64,000 bases of DNA. It comes from Vibrio agarivorans. Its GTDB lineage: Bacteria; Pseudomonadota; Gammaproteobacteria; Enterobacterales; Vibrionaceae. The position numbers were made by a program, and so were the translations under genes. Shown here piece by piece: positions 54,468 to 62,872 of this stretch. The stretch lies in contig NZ_JAUFQF010000002.1 in NCBI RefSeq assembly GCF_030409635.1, positions 186,001-250,000 on the forward strand, written 5' to 3'. Within the stretch, counting starts at the first letter, position 1. Each line of letters opens with the position of its first letter. A model generated the notes under the pieces. It made no database searches. It was given only the letters and a program-made list of their open reading frames with translations, and had not been told where the DNA came from.

Positions 54468-56480
54468 CTAACTCACTTGAAGCAGTTGTAGTACATCTTG
54501 GCGAATCTGCTTATCAAACTGTTTGCGACCAGTCAGCGAGAACCGTTGACAACATACTTCCACAGGTAAACGGCAGAGTATGTGCAGCAACAATAAATCT
54601 GAGCACGCCTGGCGTTGTTGTTTAGTCAGCGACGACAACCAGTCGTGCAGAACAAACGCACACGATTCGATGTTGCTTCCACCATTGGCGAAGTTGGTAA
54701 CAAGTTGACGATCTGTAGCAACCGTGCTGTGCTTAGTTAGCGGCATGAGTTCACGAATCAGATCGGGAGCAAGATACTCACCTCGGTCAAGCATCCAATC
54801 AGGGGCTTGTCTTGGATAGTAATCCGTTCTGATAGCAGACGACAAAGACAATGCTCTGGCCATAATTAAAGAATAGGTACCACTTGCGGCATCTCTGGCG
54901 CTGCCTAGCTTTAATGGCTGAAACTGATTAGCCTGCCAAAAACGTACTAACTCGTTAGTCATACCAAAGCTGGTGGTGAGAGCCCCAGCTTCAGTTATCT
55001 GGCTTAATTGTTCGATCATCAAAGAGCCCAACCCCCTTCCCTGCCACTGCGGCTGAACAGCAATTCGCATCACTCGTTCACTCATGTGCAAGCCAAACTC
55101 ATGCATACCTAGGTGCGTAATCAAAGAGGCACACACTAACTGACCTTTTGGCCGTCGACGGCCGAGGGCAATATCTGTAATCAACTCCTCACTCAACTCT
55201 CCTTCTTTGACCGTTAATAGACAACCCACCAGTTGTTGCTTGTTGTGCAATGTATAGAGTTGACTCTGTTTATCGCCAAGCAAGCTAAACAAGTCGTTCG
55301 GTGTCGTTTGGTAATGAGCATTGACTAACAAAGCAAACGCCTGACGTAACAAGTGCTTGTTCGCGAGCAGTTCAGTTGGCGAGTGTGACGAGAAGAGTAA
55401 ATCATCAGGGCAGGTATCTGAGTCGACGTCGACTTGTTGTGACTCAGCATCCAATAGAAAACTAGCAAAAGCCCAAGATTCTAATGGGTCATTGCACTGC
55501 CACCGAATAGGCTGGGTAAGATGCATTTGACGCATGCCACTGCGCGTTTTTTTAAGCCAATCGACAAACTTAAGTGTGAAGCCTCTACCTGAGCCCTCAT
55601 AACCATGAACGGTACTAGAGAAAGCAAGGCGGTGAAATCTCGTAACCATAGCCTCAAGCAGCGGCAAGGGAATTGCGGCAGCCTCATCGACCATGACAAA
55701 ATCAAATTCTTTGCTAGTCCGCAGAAGCTCATCTGGAGCGATGAATTCTAGTGAGGAAGCACCGAACTCAAGTCGACCTTTGTTTTCGGCGGTTATATCG
55801 AGTTGCTGCTGAGCATGTGAAAACACTGGCTGAACTGATTTCAATTGCGGTGCTGTCACTGCTATACGGATTTGACGAGAAGCCATTAATCTCGCAGCCG
55901 CAATACCTAATGCGCTGCTTTTGCCACGACCTCGGTCAGCAGTAAGGACAAATGGACGTTTGCGATGACCTTCTACAACATTAACTAAGCGCTCAATCGC
56001 CTCATTTTGTTCCTCAAACATTGAAGCTGTGCTATCGCTACTATCGACTTGATAGTGTGGTAGAGAACAGGGTTGCGACTCATCGAGGACGATTAGTTGA
56101 TTTAAACATTGAGCTAACCATTGCTGCGCTGGATTTGTTTGATCGCTTTGCCAAGGCCTGACTATCAGCACTCCCCCACCAACAAGAGCGCCTAATGCGG
56201 CAGTGAAACTATTGGCATCAAAGCCAGAAGAAAAGTCGACGACAAGAAGGTCGAGCTCTTGTCCCAGCAACTGCTCGCCTTTTTTGAAATGAATGCAGCG
56301 ATGTGCCTCATCCCCTACTCCGCCAAGAAATGCGATACGTGGAGAGGAAAAATAGTCACTAAATGACTGCACCACCCGATCAGCCCATACCACTGAACCA
56401 CAAAGATAGAAACCTAGGCGATGATGAGCAGTTTCAAGTTGAGCCATGAGTGTCGCGACAGGTAAATCAGATTTAGACAT
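54468..56480 (-). CDS. tmcA: tRNA(Met) cytidine acetyltransferase TmcA
   Basis: This 670-residue enzyme makes N4-acetylcytidine at the wobble base of elongator tRNA(Met). The start is ATG 56480 (MSKSDLPVATL); six earlier codons are less likely. An N-terminal domain (about 1-170) precedes the RecA-like helicase module with Walker A ADRGRGKSSALG and the DEAA-box MVDEAAAIPLPLLEAM. A GNAT acetyltransferase segment follows (MRIAVQPQWQGRGLGSLMIE), then a tRNA-binding tail. It lies downstream of parB on the same strand, separated by a terminator. Confidence 0.93.
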   Translation of the reverse strand: MSKSDLPVATLMAQLETAHHRLGFYLCGSVVWADRVVQSFSDYFSSPRIAFLGGVGDEAHRCIHFKKGEQLLGQELDLLVVDFSSGFDANSFTAALGALVGGGVLIVRPWQSDQTNPAQQWLAQCLNQLIVLDESQPCSLPHYQVDSSDSTASMFEEQNEAIERLVNVVEGHRKRPFVLTADRGRGKSSALGIAAARLMASRQIRIAVTAPQLKSVQPVFSHAQQQLDITAENKGRLEFGASSLEFIAPDELLRTSKEFDFVMVDEAAAIPLPLLEAMVTRFHRLAFSSTVHGYEGSGRGFTLKFVDWLKKTRSGMRQMHLTQPIRWQCNDPLESWAFASFLLDAESQQVDVDSDTCPDDLLFSSHSPTELLANKHLLRQAFALLVNAHYQTTPNDLFSLLGDKQSQLYTLHNKQQLVGCLLTVKEGELSEELITDIALGRRRPKGQLVCASLITHLGMHEFGLHMSERVMRIAVQPQWQGRGLGSLMIEQLSQITEAGALTTSFGMTNELVRFWQANQFQPLKLGSARDAASGTYSLIMARALSLSSAIRTDYYPRQAPDWMLDRGEYLAPDLIRELMPLTKHSTVATDRQLVTNFANGGSNIESCAFVLHDWLSSLTKQQRQACSDLLLLHILCRLPVEVCCQRFSLTGRKQFDKQIRQDVLQLLQVS

Positions 56481-56530
56481 GGAATAGCAAAGCCTCAAAT
56501 AACTTAAGCAAAGTTTACCTTAAGCAAGGC

Positions 56531-56556
56531 ACAAAAAAAGCCGCTTTCGCGGCTTT
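56531..56556 (-). terminator. Intrinsic terminator of the parAB operon
   Basis: On the minus strand AAAGCCGC pairs with GCGGCTTT over a GAAA tetraloop and continues into seven T. It lies between the parB stop and the tmcA start. Confidence 0.9.
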
Positions 56557-56574
56557 CTTTATCAATCACTCAAA

Positions 56575-57543
56575 TTAGAACTTACTCTCGATAAAAGCGA
56601 GGATATCATTCAGCGTGTCATCATCGACTTTCTTCATATTCAAAGACACAGCGTTGCCCTTACGTGAATATGAGACCTTACCTTTAACCAGATCCACCTT
56701 CTTGCTGCCAGGCTTTTGTGTCGGGTTCAGATCAGCAATCCACGCCTCAATCGTCTCAGAGACCTCTTTTGTTAAGCGCGCCACGCCTTGTGCTTCACTG
56801 CGTTGCCAAACTTGTTGGCCATCAGCATGACACTTGTCGAGCAATTGCTGCTGTTTTTCGCCACTCATTTCGTTGTATTGCTTGTGAAGCTTAACAATAG
56901 TTGGGCGGCCAAGCTCGGCTACATTTGGATATGCTTGTAGCAATTCGAGAGGCAAATCAGCGGCTTTTAATGCACCACTGACTAACGCTTCACTGCACTG
57001 GAAAATTTTCGCAAGCGCTTTTTGGTCTTCCGCTTCACCGCTTTGCAGTTTCGCTTGCATCTCTTTACCCTTTTCATACAAAGAGAGTGGCTTGTGCGCG
57101 TTAGCCACATCAGACAAGAACTTTGCGTGATGCTCATTGATGCCTTCAGCGACGTAAACTAAGAACTCTTTGCCTGCCAGAATACACGACATGCGACGGC
57201 GACTACCATCAAGCACCTCGATTTTTCCGTCTTCGTTACGTCGACCAACGGCTGGGTATTGCTGTCCACGTTCACGCAAAGTCGTCAGCACATCAGAAAG
57301 CGCGTGTTCGTTAAGGAACGATTGTTCACGCGCATTTTCGCTAAACACAACCGTTTGAGTTTCTACTTGATCAGCAGGAATACGCATCAACTCAAATGAC
57401 ACCAGCTCTTCGCCAGCAACAGAGAGTTCGATGACTTGTGCTTGTTCTTTCGCGGCCGCTTGCGCTTCTTGTGGTGTTGTTGCTCGGCGTTTATTCGCTT
57501 TACCGAACAATTTTGCATTGAGATCTGAAGTTTTAATTGCCAT
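56575..57543 (-). CDS. parB: Chromosome II partition protein ParB2
   Basis: This 322-residue protein of the ParB/SopB type has an N-terminal basic tail for ParA contact, then a ParB/sulfiredoxin-like nuclease-fold domain (about 60-160; GSRRRMSCILAGKEFLVY) and a helix-turn-helix (about 175-205; ALAKIFQCSEALVSGALKA). It should bind the TTTACANTGTAAA sites listed here and load at the chromosome II centromere. It starts 6 bp after parA, with AAGGGG as ribosome-binding site. It is larger-plasmid-like and differs from chromosome I Spo0J-type ParB, as known for Vibrio. Confidence 0.93.
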   Translation of the reverse strand: MAIKTSDLNAKLFGKANKRRATTPQEAQAAAKEQAQVIELSVAGEELVSFELMRIPADQVETQTVVFSENAREQSFLNEHALSDVLTTLRERGQQYPAVGRRNEDGKIEVLDGSRRRMSCILAGKEFLVYVAEGINEHHAKFLSDVANAHKPLSLYEKGKEMQAKLQSGEAEDQKALAKIFQCSEALVSGALKAADLPLELLQAYPNVAELGRPTIVKLHKQYNEMSGEKQQQLLDKCHADGQQVWQRSEAQGVARLTKEVSETIEAWIADLNPTQKPGSKKVDLVKGKVSYSRKGNAVSLNMKKVDDDTLNDILAFIESKF

Positions 57544-57549
57544 GTTTCA

Positions 57550-58767
57550 TTACCCCTTGTTCAGTGAAGACCAGTGACCGTGAAGAACACGCTCGAGCTC
57601 TAATGCGCTCTTTTGAACCGCATCTTGAGCAACCGCAAGTGTTTTCTTACCACCTTCAAAATCGCCGGTTGTTAAATCAAAGACCGTACTATACGTATCA
57701 GCACAGGTTTCAAAGGCGCGGCTGCGTGGGATGGTGGCCATCATCACCTGATCACCAAGCAGATAGTTCATCTCGGTAAGCACAGAAACCTGCTTCTTGT
57801 TATCGTCTTCAAACATGGTTGGCATAAGACGAACAAACTCAAGGCCATTCCAATCTTCAGGGAACATCTCATAGACCGTAGGAAGATGCTGGAAGAAGTT
57901 CACCGTCGATGCCCAGTCAAGACGCTTTGCGGCACAAGGAATCAACAATGCGTTTGAGGCATACATCGCATTCCATACTAGCGGGTCAACGTGTGGACCA
58001 GTATCAATCATGATGACATCAAAATCGTCAGCAATCTTATCGATCAGCTTCTCTTTTAGCAGTTTAACGATATCCAAAGACTGGTTTTGAGACAGACTTT
58101 GCCACGCCTCAGCATTAAACATCGCATCTTCAGGGAATGCCGAAACCGTCTTTAAGTTTGGATATTGTGTTGGCAACAATACTGATTTACGTAAAAATTC
58201 GATATCAACTTCTGTCTCTTCAGGGACGTTATCCAACATGATATCAACTGCAGAATAGATATTGTCGTGTTCCGCAACACTAATTTCTGGATTAAGGAAC
58301 AGTCGCAGTGAGCCTTGTGGGTCCAAGTCAATAAGACAGATGCGGTAGCGCTTATCTAAATTCAGCGCCAAGCACGCAGCCAAATGAACCGCTGTCATTG
58401 ACTTGCCTGTACCACCCTTCTGGTTTTGAACGTTGATAATCCAAGGCTTGTTATCCTGGCTTTTCTTACGTTCATGAAACTTAGCGACACCGGCAGCATC
58501 CATCAGCATATGTGCTTCTTGGAGAGAGATAGAATAGTGATTTGCATTGTTTTTCGTGAACTGATGACCGTCAGCTTCTAGCTTAGAAATCGCATCGTCC
58601 AGTTTGCGTCGGGTTAAGCCAGAGCGCGTTTCCATCAATGCCTTTGACATCGGAGGAAAATGATCGTCACTACGCTCTTCCAAAATTATCTCAATACGAT
58701 CTGCCTGAACCTGTTGGGTTTGTTCAGCCAGTTCATACAAATTCTCGATCGTTTGTTCTCTTTTCAT
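57550..58767 (-). CDS. parA: Chromosome II partition ATPase ParA2
   Basis: This 405-residue plasmid-type ParA (type Ia) has an N-terminal winged helix-turn-helix region (about 1-105) for DNA binding and autoregulation. A Walker-type ATPase follows with the deviant P-loop QNQKGGTGKSMTAVHL (about 115-130), DLDPQGSLRLF and VIMIDTGPHVD. The start is ATG 58767; a TTG two codons upstream is rejected. It drives segregation of the origin region. An inverted repeat upstream (58819-58850) is a likely operator. Confidence 0.94.
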   Translation of the reverse strand: MKREQTIENLYELAEQTQQVQADRIEIILEERSDDHFPPMSKALMETRSGLTRRKLDDAISKLEADGHQFTKNNANHYSISLQEAHMLMDAAGVAKFHERKKSQDNKPWIINVQNQKGGTGKSMTAVHLAACLALNLDKRYRICLIDLDPQGSLRLFLNPEISVAEHDNIYSAVDIMLDNVPEETEVDIEFLRKSVLLPTQYPNLKTVSAFPEDAMFNAEAWQSLSQNQSLDIVKLLKEKLIDKIADDFDVIMIDTGPHVDPLVWNAMYASNALLIPCAAKRLDWASTVNFFQHLPTVYEMFPEDWNGLEFVRLMPTMFEDDNKKQVSVLTEMNYLLGDQVMMATIPRSRAFETCADTYSTVFDLTTGDFEGGKKTLAVAQDAVQKSALELERVLHGHWSSLNKG

Positions 58768-58818
58768 CGCCAAGCTTCCGTAAGATTATACTTTGCCTAT
58801 TGTACAGCGAAATAGAAT

Positions 58819-58850
58819 ACAATCAATTAAAAGGTGTACAAATTGATTGT
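58819..58850. promoter_or_regulatory. Putative parAB operator
   Basis: ACAATCAATT (58819-58828) and AATTGATTGT (58841-58850) form a perfect 10-bp inverted repeat with a 12-bp spacer that itself ends in TGTACA. It lies about 52 bp before the parA start, where type Ia ParA proteins repress their promoter. Confidence 0.6.
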
Positions 58851-58997
58851 GGCAGAAATCACATTAATTTAATGTCACATTGGTTTAATTATGAACACGA
58901 TGATTTTTTCAGCTCAAAATATAATTTTTCAATCGGTTTTTTATCGATACTCAATCCTCAAAACACAACTACTTTTAAAATGTTACAGCATCACTTA

Positions 58998-59010
58998 TTT
59001 ACAATGTAAA
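58998..59010. promoter_or_regulatory. parS2 centromere site 6
   Basis: TTTACAATGTAAA, upstream of parA, is the site closest to the origin. Confidence 0.82.
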
Positions 59011-59811
59011 CGACTCATGTAAGCATTAACCTTCGGAACGATTCCAATCAACCGCTAAATTACGGCGCTTGCACTTTTGACTCTGTTTGATTAACGATTT
59101 GGATAATCACTTAGCGCTCATTACAAACAAACGGGTCTCTAACATGACCATCACGCGTAGCTTCTACACCCAAAACGCTTCACGCCAAAAAATAATCCCT
59201 GCGGTAATATTAGTTTTAGCGGGAGTGCCTATCTATATTTAGCACTGAAAGGAACGGTGAATCACACCGAAGCCTCTGAAAGCATGATCAAGGAGTTACC
59301 TTGATCATGCTTTCGTTCAAAAATCTATATGATGGAACAATGATCAAGGGAGTTGAGCCGCACAATGTCAATCTAGCTAACATCCTTAAAGGGTTTAAAT
59401 TATCCCATGATCACGATCTTCTAACGGATCAATGATCAAGGGTAGAATCACTCTCGGAAGCATGTAAATCTCTGGCCAAATTACGGAAGAATGCTTGTCA
59501 ATACTGGGTTTGTTTGAAAAACGCGTCCAATCCAAAGCAATAATGGCAATCGAAGTGGTTGAGGAAGCATAACATCGCATACCTTGATCATGTTTTCGAG
59601 AAGCTCAGCGGCACTGTTGAAGCTCAGTACACATGTAAGCGTGATCCACATGGGAACAGTTCGGTTGTTAAAAGGGAAAAAATAGCTCTATCTTACGTGC
59701 CTTGATCATCGTTTCGTGGTTATGAAAAGAGATCCGGTGCAAAAATATCACTACTATTGCTCTTTTTTAAATCACCAATGCCAAACAATTGACTTATTGG
59801 CGACCGACCTC
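59011..59811. other. rctA-like regulatory region left of the origin
   Basis: No gene is supported in these 800 bp. The segment corresponds in position to rctA of V. cholerae, a non-coding locus that titrates RctB. It contains dispersed GATC 12-mers (consensus GATCATGNTTNC): an exact inverted pair at 59278-59289 and 59303-59314, minus-strand copies at 59334-59345 and 59426-59437, plus-strand copies at 59586-59597 and 59704-59715, and a degenerate one at 59409-59421. Two segments around 59471-59505 and 59050-59085 share an AAATTACGG core with the rctB promoter region and are candidate 39-mer elements. Confidence 0.7.
59278..59314. repeat. Perfect inverted pair of RctB-type 12-mers
   Basis: Two 16-bp arms (59278-59293 and 59299-59314; GAAAGCATGATCAAGG and its complement) are separated by five bases. 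Each arm contains a full 12-mer with its GATC Dam site. Such inverted 12-mers could bind RctB as a dimer or allow handcuffing. Confidence 0.75.
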
Positions 59812-59820
59812 TGTGGATAA
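59812..59820 (-). promoter_or_regulatory. DnaA box
   Basis: TGTGGATAA is the complement of the perfect DnaA box TTATCCACA. It lies 17 bp before the first 12-mer of the core array, the position reported for the DnaA box of ori2. Confidence 0.85.
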
Positions 59821-59836
59821 CTTGTGAAACAATGAT

Positions 59837-59961
59837 GATCATGCTTTCTATACTCATTGATCATGTTTCCTGTGGCATCATGATCATGCTTGCGTCTACG
59901 TTTGATCATCGTTGCGGGTGGGTGATGATCACGCTTTCAGGGAATACTTGATCATAGTTCC
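59837..59961 (+). repeat. Chromosome II origin iteron array: six 12-mers
   Basis: Six direct 12-mers start at 59837, 59859, 59882, 59904, 59927 and 59950: GATCATGCTTTC, GATCATGTTTCC, GATCATGCTTGC, GATCATCGTTGC, GATCACGCTTTC and GATCATAGTTCC. The spacing of 22-23 bp places all on the same face of the helix, and each carries a Dam GATC. RctB binds such Dam-methylated iterons to open ori2 in V. cholerae, where the core also has six 12-mers. Confidence 0.93.
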
Positions 59962-60020
59962 GAAAGGTGATTGAACAATGTCGCTTAAAATCAATACCTT
60001 ACAACAGAAAAAACAGCCAG

Positions 60021-60069
60021 ATCATAAGATCATATTAATCAATATATATCAAAGGTATCAAAAAGATCA
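60021..60069. other. Origin unwinding element with six phased ATCA repeats
   Basis: ATCA occurs at 60021, 60029, 60038, 60048, 60057 and 60066, spaced 8-10 bases, in a segment that is AT-rich and continues to about 60110. RctB is known to bind single-stranded ATCA repeats in the V. cholerae ori2 DUE. Position between the iterons and rctB fits. Confidence 0.8.
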
Positions 60070-60113
60070 GTTTATAAAACAACAAGATTTTTCTTTATTT
60101 ATGATCCAAATTT

Positions 60114-60152
60114 CTTTATCCTCACGGAACTATGGCAAACTTACGGATAAAG
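60114..60152. promoter_or_regulatory. Inverted repeat in the rctB promoter, candidate 29/39-mer RctB site
   Basis: CTTTATCC (60114-60121) and GGATAAAG (60145-60152) bracket a span of exactly 39 bp immediately before rctB. The inner CAAACTTACGGA is shared in part with 59478-59487. RctB represses its own gene through a 29-mer related to the 39-mers; this is the likely counterpart, but I cannot confirm the consensus from memory. Confidence 0.5.
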
Positions 60153-60165
60153 ATAGTCTGATACT

Positions 60166-62136
60166 ATGAGCACTGACGATAAAATATTGATCAAACTCCC
60201 GCGCACGCACAAAGGTGGTCACCTTTTTCAAGTATCAGAATCCGCCATTGAATGGATCGAACAATACCCACACTTTAAAGGTGTCACCAAAAGTATTGTT
60301 GAACTTCTTAATCTCATCGCGCTCCAGGGGATGCGCAGCAAAGATGGCTATGTTTCTACAACTGAACTTATCGATGCGACTGAAGGCGTGTTAACAAGAG
60401 CGGCAATACAACAACGCCTTCGTGCTGCAGTGAGCATAGGTTTATTTACTCAACATCGAGTCAAATTCGAAGAAGGCTTAGCGGGTAAAACAATGCTGCA
60501 TCGCTTTGTGAACCCCAACTTACTGATATCAGCGCTTGGCAGTACAAGCTTGGTGACTGAAACCGCAAAACAAACAGAAAAACAGAAGCGCTCGAAAGCG
60601 TTGGCCCAAACGCAAGTTAATCGTCGGTTACTCACCGAACATGGACTCAATACGCCACCAGCCATGAAAGATGAGGCAGACCAATTTGTGGTATCACCAA
60701 CCAATTGGGCCGGCATCATTGATCAAGCGTTAGCTCCACCACGTACACGCAAAAACTACCAAAAATCGATGGTTTCGATCTCTGGTACTCGCGCTGTGAT
60801 CGAGACACGATCATCAAAAAATATCATGACGGTTGATGATCTCATGACCTTGTTTGCGTTGTTTACGTTGACGGTTCAGTATCATGATCACCACCGCGAG
60901 GCATATCAACTACATGGCGTTGCAGCCCCAAACAAAACACCGCTCTACATTACGGATATTCTCTCGTTGCGCGGCAAAAAAGACAGTGGACCAGCGCGCG
61001 ACTCTATTCGTGACAGTATCGATCGTATTGAATTTACCGACTTTCAATTGCATGAGCTTACTGGCCGTTGGTTAAGTGAAAACATGCCCGAGGGCTTTAA
61101 AAGTGACCGCTTCCGCTTCCTTGCTCGAACCATAACCGCGTCAGAAGAAGCACCAACGGAAAATGCGGATGGTGAGATTCGTATCAAGCCGAACTTATAT
61201 ATTTTGGTTTGGGAGCCGTCGTTTTACGAAGAGCTCATGACCCGAGATTATTTCTTCTTGTTCCCACCAGAAGTGCTGAAACAGCATACCTTGGTGTTTC
61301 AGTTATACTCCTACTTCCGCAGCCGCATGTCCCGTCGTCATACCGACACCATGCTTTTGAGTGAGCTCAATCAGAAGTTGGCGCGCAATATTGAGTGGCG
61401 CCGGTTCTCAATGGATTTGATCCGTGAACTTAAGAAGTTGTCAAAAGGGGAGGGGAGCGACGATCATTTCTTAGTGAATTTGTGGGGTTACCATCTGACG
61501 ATCGAGACGATCAATGAAAACGACAAGGTGATCGACTATCAAGTCGATATTAAATGTGATGTCGAAGAAGTATTGAGATTCTGTCGTGCCCGCACCACCA
61601 ATGCAGGGAAGCGTAATATGGCGCCAACTCTGCCTAACCCGCTACGCAACGAAATGGTGACGAAGCAACAGTTGGATGAGCTTTCAACCGTGATTGATGG
61701 TGAGTTTGAGCCGATTCAACGAAAAACAGGCGCAAGCAAGGGCAAATTGGGGCGACGTGTTAAGCAGCGTAAGCACCTTGTGGAGATCAATGCTGACGAG
61801 ATCACCATTACCTTAACTAAATATACCTCTCAGGAAGCGCTAGAACGCAGTATAGCAGCGTTATCGGCTATGACAGGTCATTCACCCTCTTCGATCAAAG
61901 AAGAGTGTCAGGGGCTCATAGAGAAGCTCGATTGGTTAAAGGTAAAAGATCAGGTATTGCCGTATGAAACGCTGAGTCAGCTCGTTGAGCTCTACAACAA
62001 ACAATCTGACGCTAAGCACCTGACGATTGAACGCTTGATTGCTGGTCTTGCTGTGCGACGTAAGGTATGTAAGCAAGTATTGGATGGCCACCTCGATGAA
62101 GCCGTGTTCCGAGCGCTAGACGAGATGTCAGCCTAG
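60166..62136 (+). CDS. rctB: Chromosome II replication initiator RctB
   Basis: This 656-residue protein matches the length of V. cholerae RctB (about 658). The N-terminus (MSTDDKILIKLPRTHKGGHL) and several basic winged-helix regions are characteristic: domain I at about 1-150, central plasmid-Rep-like winged helices at about 155-480 and a C-terminal regulatory domain. It binds 12-mers and 39-mers, opens ori2 and limits initiation through negative feedback. It is read away from the iteron array. There is no strong ribosome-binding site before the ATG, consistent with low expression. Confidence 0.96.
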   Translation: MSTDDKILIKLPRTHKGGHLFQVSESAIEWIEQYPHFKGVTKSIVELLNLIALQGMRSKDGYVSTTELIDATEGVLTRAAIQQRLRAAVSIGLFTQHRVKFEEGLAGKTMLHRFVNPNLLISALGSTSLVTETAKQTEKQKRSKALAQTQVNRRLLTEHGLNTPPAMKDEADQFVVSPTNWAGIIDQALAPPRTRKNYQKSMVSISGTRAVIETRSSKNIMTVDDLMTLFALFTLTVQYHDHHREAYQLHGVAAPNKTPLYITDILSLRGKKDSGPARDSIRDSIDRIEFTDFQLHELTGRWLSENMPEGFKSDRFRFLARTITASEEAPTENADGEIRIKPNLYILVWEPSFYEELMTRDYFFLFPPEVLKQHTLVFQLYSYFRSRMSRRHTDTMLLSELNQKLARNIEWRRFSMDLIRELKKLSKGEGSDDHFLVNLWGYHLTIETINENDKVIDYQVDIKCDVEEVLRFCRARTTNAGKRNMAPTLPNPLRNEMVTKQQLDELSTVIDGEFEPIQRKTGASKGKLGRRVKQRKHLVEINADEITITLTKYTSQEALERSIAALSAMTGHSPSSIKEECQGLIEKLDWLKVKDQVLPYETLSQLVELYNKQSDAKHLTIERLIAGLAVRRKVCKQVLDGHLDEAVFRALDEMSA

Positions 62137-62397
62137 ATGTTTGTTTGCGAGAAGCAACGTTTAAGAGAACAACGCCGTTGGTATGAATCAAAGAGTGTGA
62201 CAAGTGTAACAGCGTTTAATGTTTGAAATGACTGTTTACACTTGGCGATAAAAACAACCGTTTTCGTGCATTTCTCTGACATTTAACTGACATTACGACA
62301 CCGGCTGCCTCCTAGTATAGAAAGCGAATAGACAACCTTTTGTCCTTTCTGATGAAATTAGATTGGCTCATATTGTTACATTCATTCTGAATAGTTC

Positions 62398-62425
62398 GCG
62401 AGTTCTTAGGAGCTCGCATTTTTTT
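62398..62425 (+). terminator. Intrinsic terminator
   Basis: GCGAGTTC pairs with GGAGCTCGC-region bases over eight pairs (one G-T) around a TTAG loop, followed by A and T7. It ends rctB transcripts or a separate small RNA. Confidence 0.8.
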
Positions 62426-62527
62426 GTCTCGTGTTTTCCCTCCCCATGGCATTCCTGCCACTTTGCTGTAATTGTTATTACTCTTGTTGTGCCTTCGTAG
62501 ATTCAATGACGAGATCGTATTCTCCTT

Positions 62528-62571
62528 GATCATGCTTTCGTTATTTTGTGACTTACCTTGATCATCTTTCC
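62528..62571 (+). repeat. Two RctB-type 12-mers downstream of rctB
   Basis: GATCATGCTTTC (62528-62539) is identical to the first core iteron, and GATCATCTTTCC (62560-62571) is a close variant. Both are preceded by CCTT, as in the left-hand sites (CCTTGATCATG). Start-to-start spacing is 32 bp, about three helical turns. Confidence 0.8.
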
Positions 62572-62872
62572 GAACGAGAGTTAACGCACCGCTAGTCGAG
62601 GGTGAATATGCGTAGTAGTTCGTAGTGAGTAGAGAGCGCGATTTGAAGGCGTTGGAGCGAGAAAATGTGACACAGCGCTGATGATAAAACAAACAGCGTA
62701 TTTTCGTAAATGTAATCGTGAAATTGACCCAACGCAAAGCAATATTGAGTGAATTGTCAGTTGAGTTTTGGAAGCGTAATCTCAGTCACAGAAAGAGAGA
62801 GAAAATCTTAACAAGGGAATCGTCATTTGCTACTGATTAGGTGTTGAAACATGGTTTTATCAGGAGGAAACA

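Larger units (their letters stand above)
62137..62872. other. Intergenic region right of rctB
   Basis: These 736 bp have no supported protein gene. They contain a strong intrinsic terminator (62398-62425) about 260 bp after the rctB stop and two further RctB-type 12-mers (62528-62571). Weak promoter-like sequences near 62223-62252 and 62293-62321 would allow a short transcript ending at the terminator. CAGGAGG at the right end serves the gene at 62873. Confidence 0.6.

Noticed and set aside
59144..59242. A 32-codon frame with a hydrophobic tail (IIPAVILVLAGVPIYI) in the rctA-like region
   Set aside because: No Shine-Dalgarno sequence, no terminator, and it lies in a segment known to be non-coding in V. 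cholerae. Worth revisiting only if conserved.
59978..60169. A 63-codon frame directly before rctB
   Set aside because: It covers the AT-rich ATCA repeats and the rctB promoter dyad; it is rich in Lys, Ile and Gln as expected from AT-rich DNA, and it has no ribosome-binding site.
62312..62737. A 141-codon minus-strand frame right of rctB
   Set aside because: It starts with TTG, has no ribosome-binding site, spans the two 12-mers and the terminator, and its composition is not protein-like.
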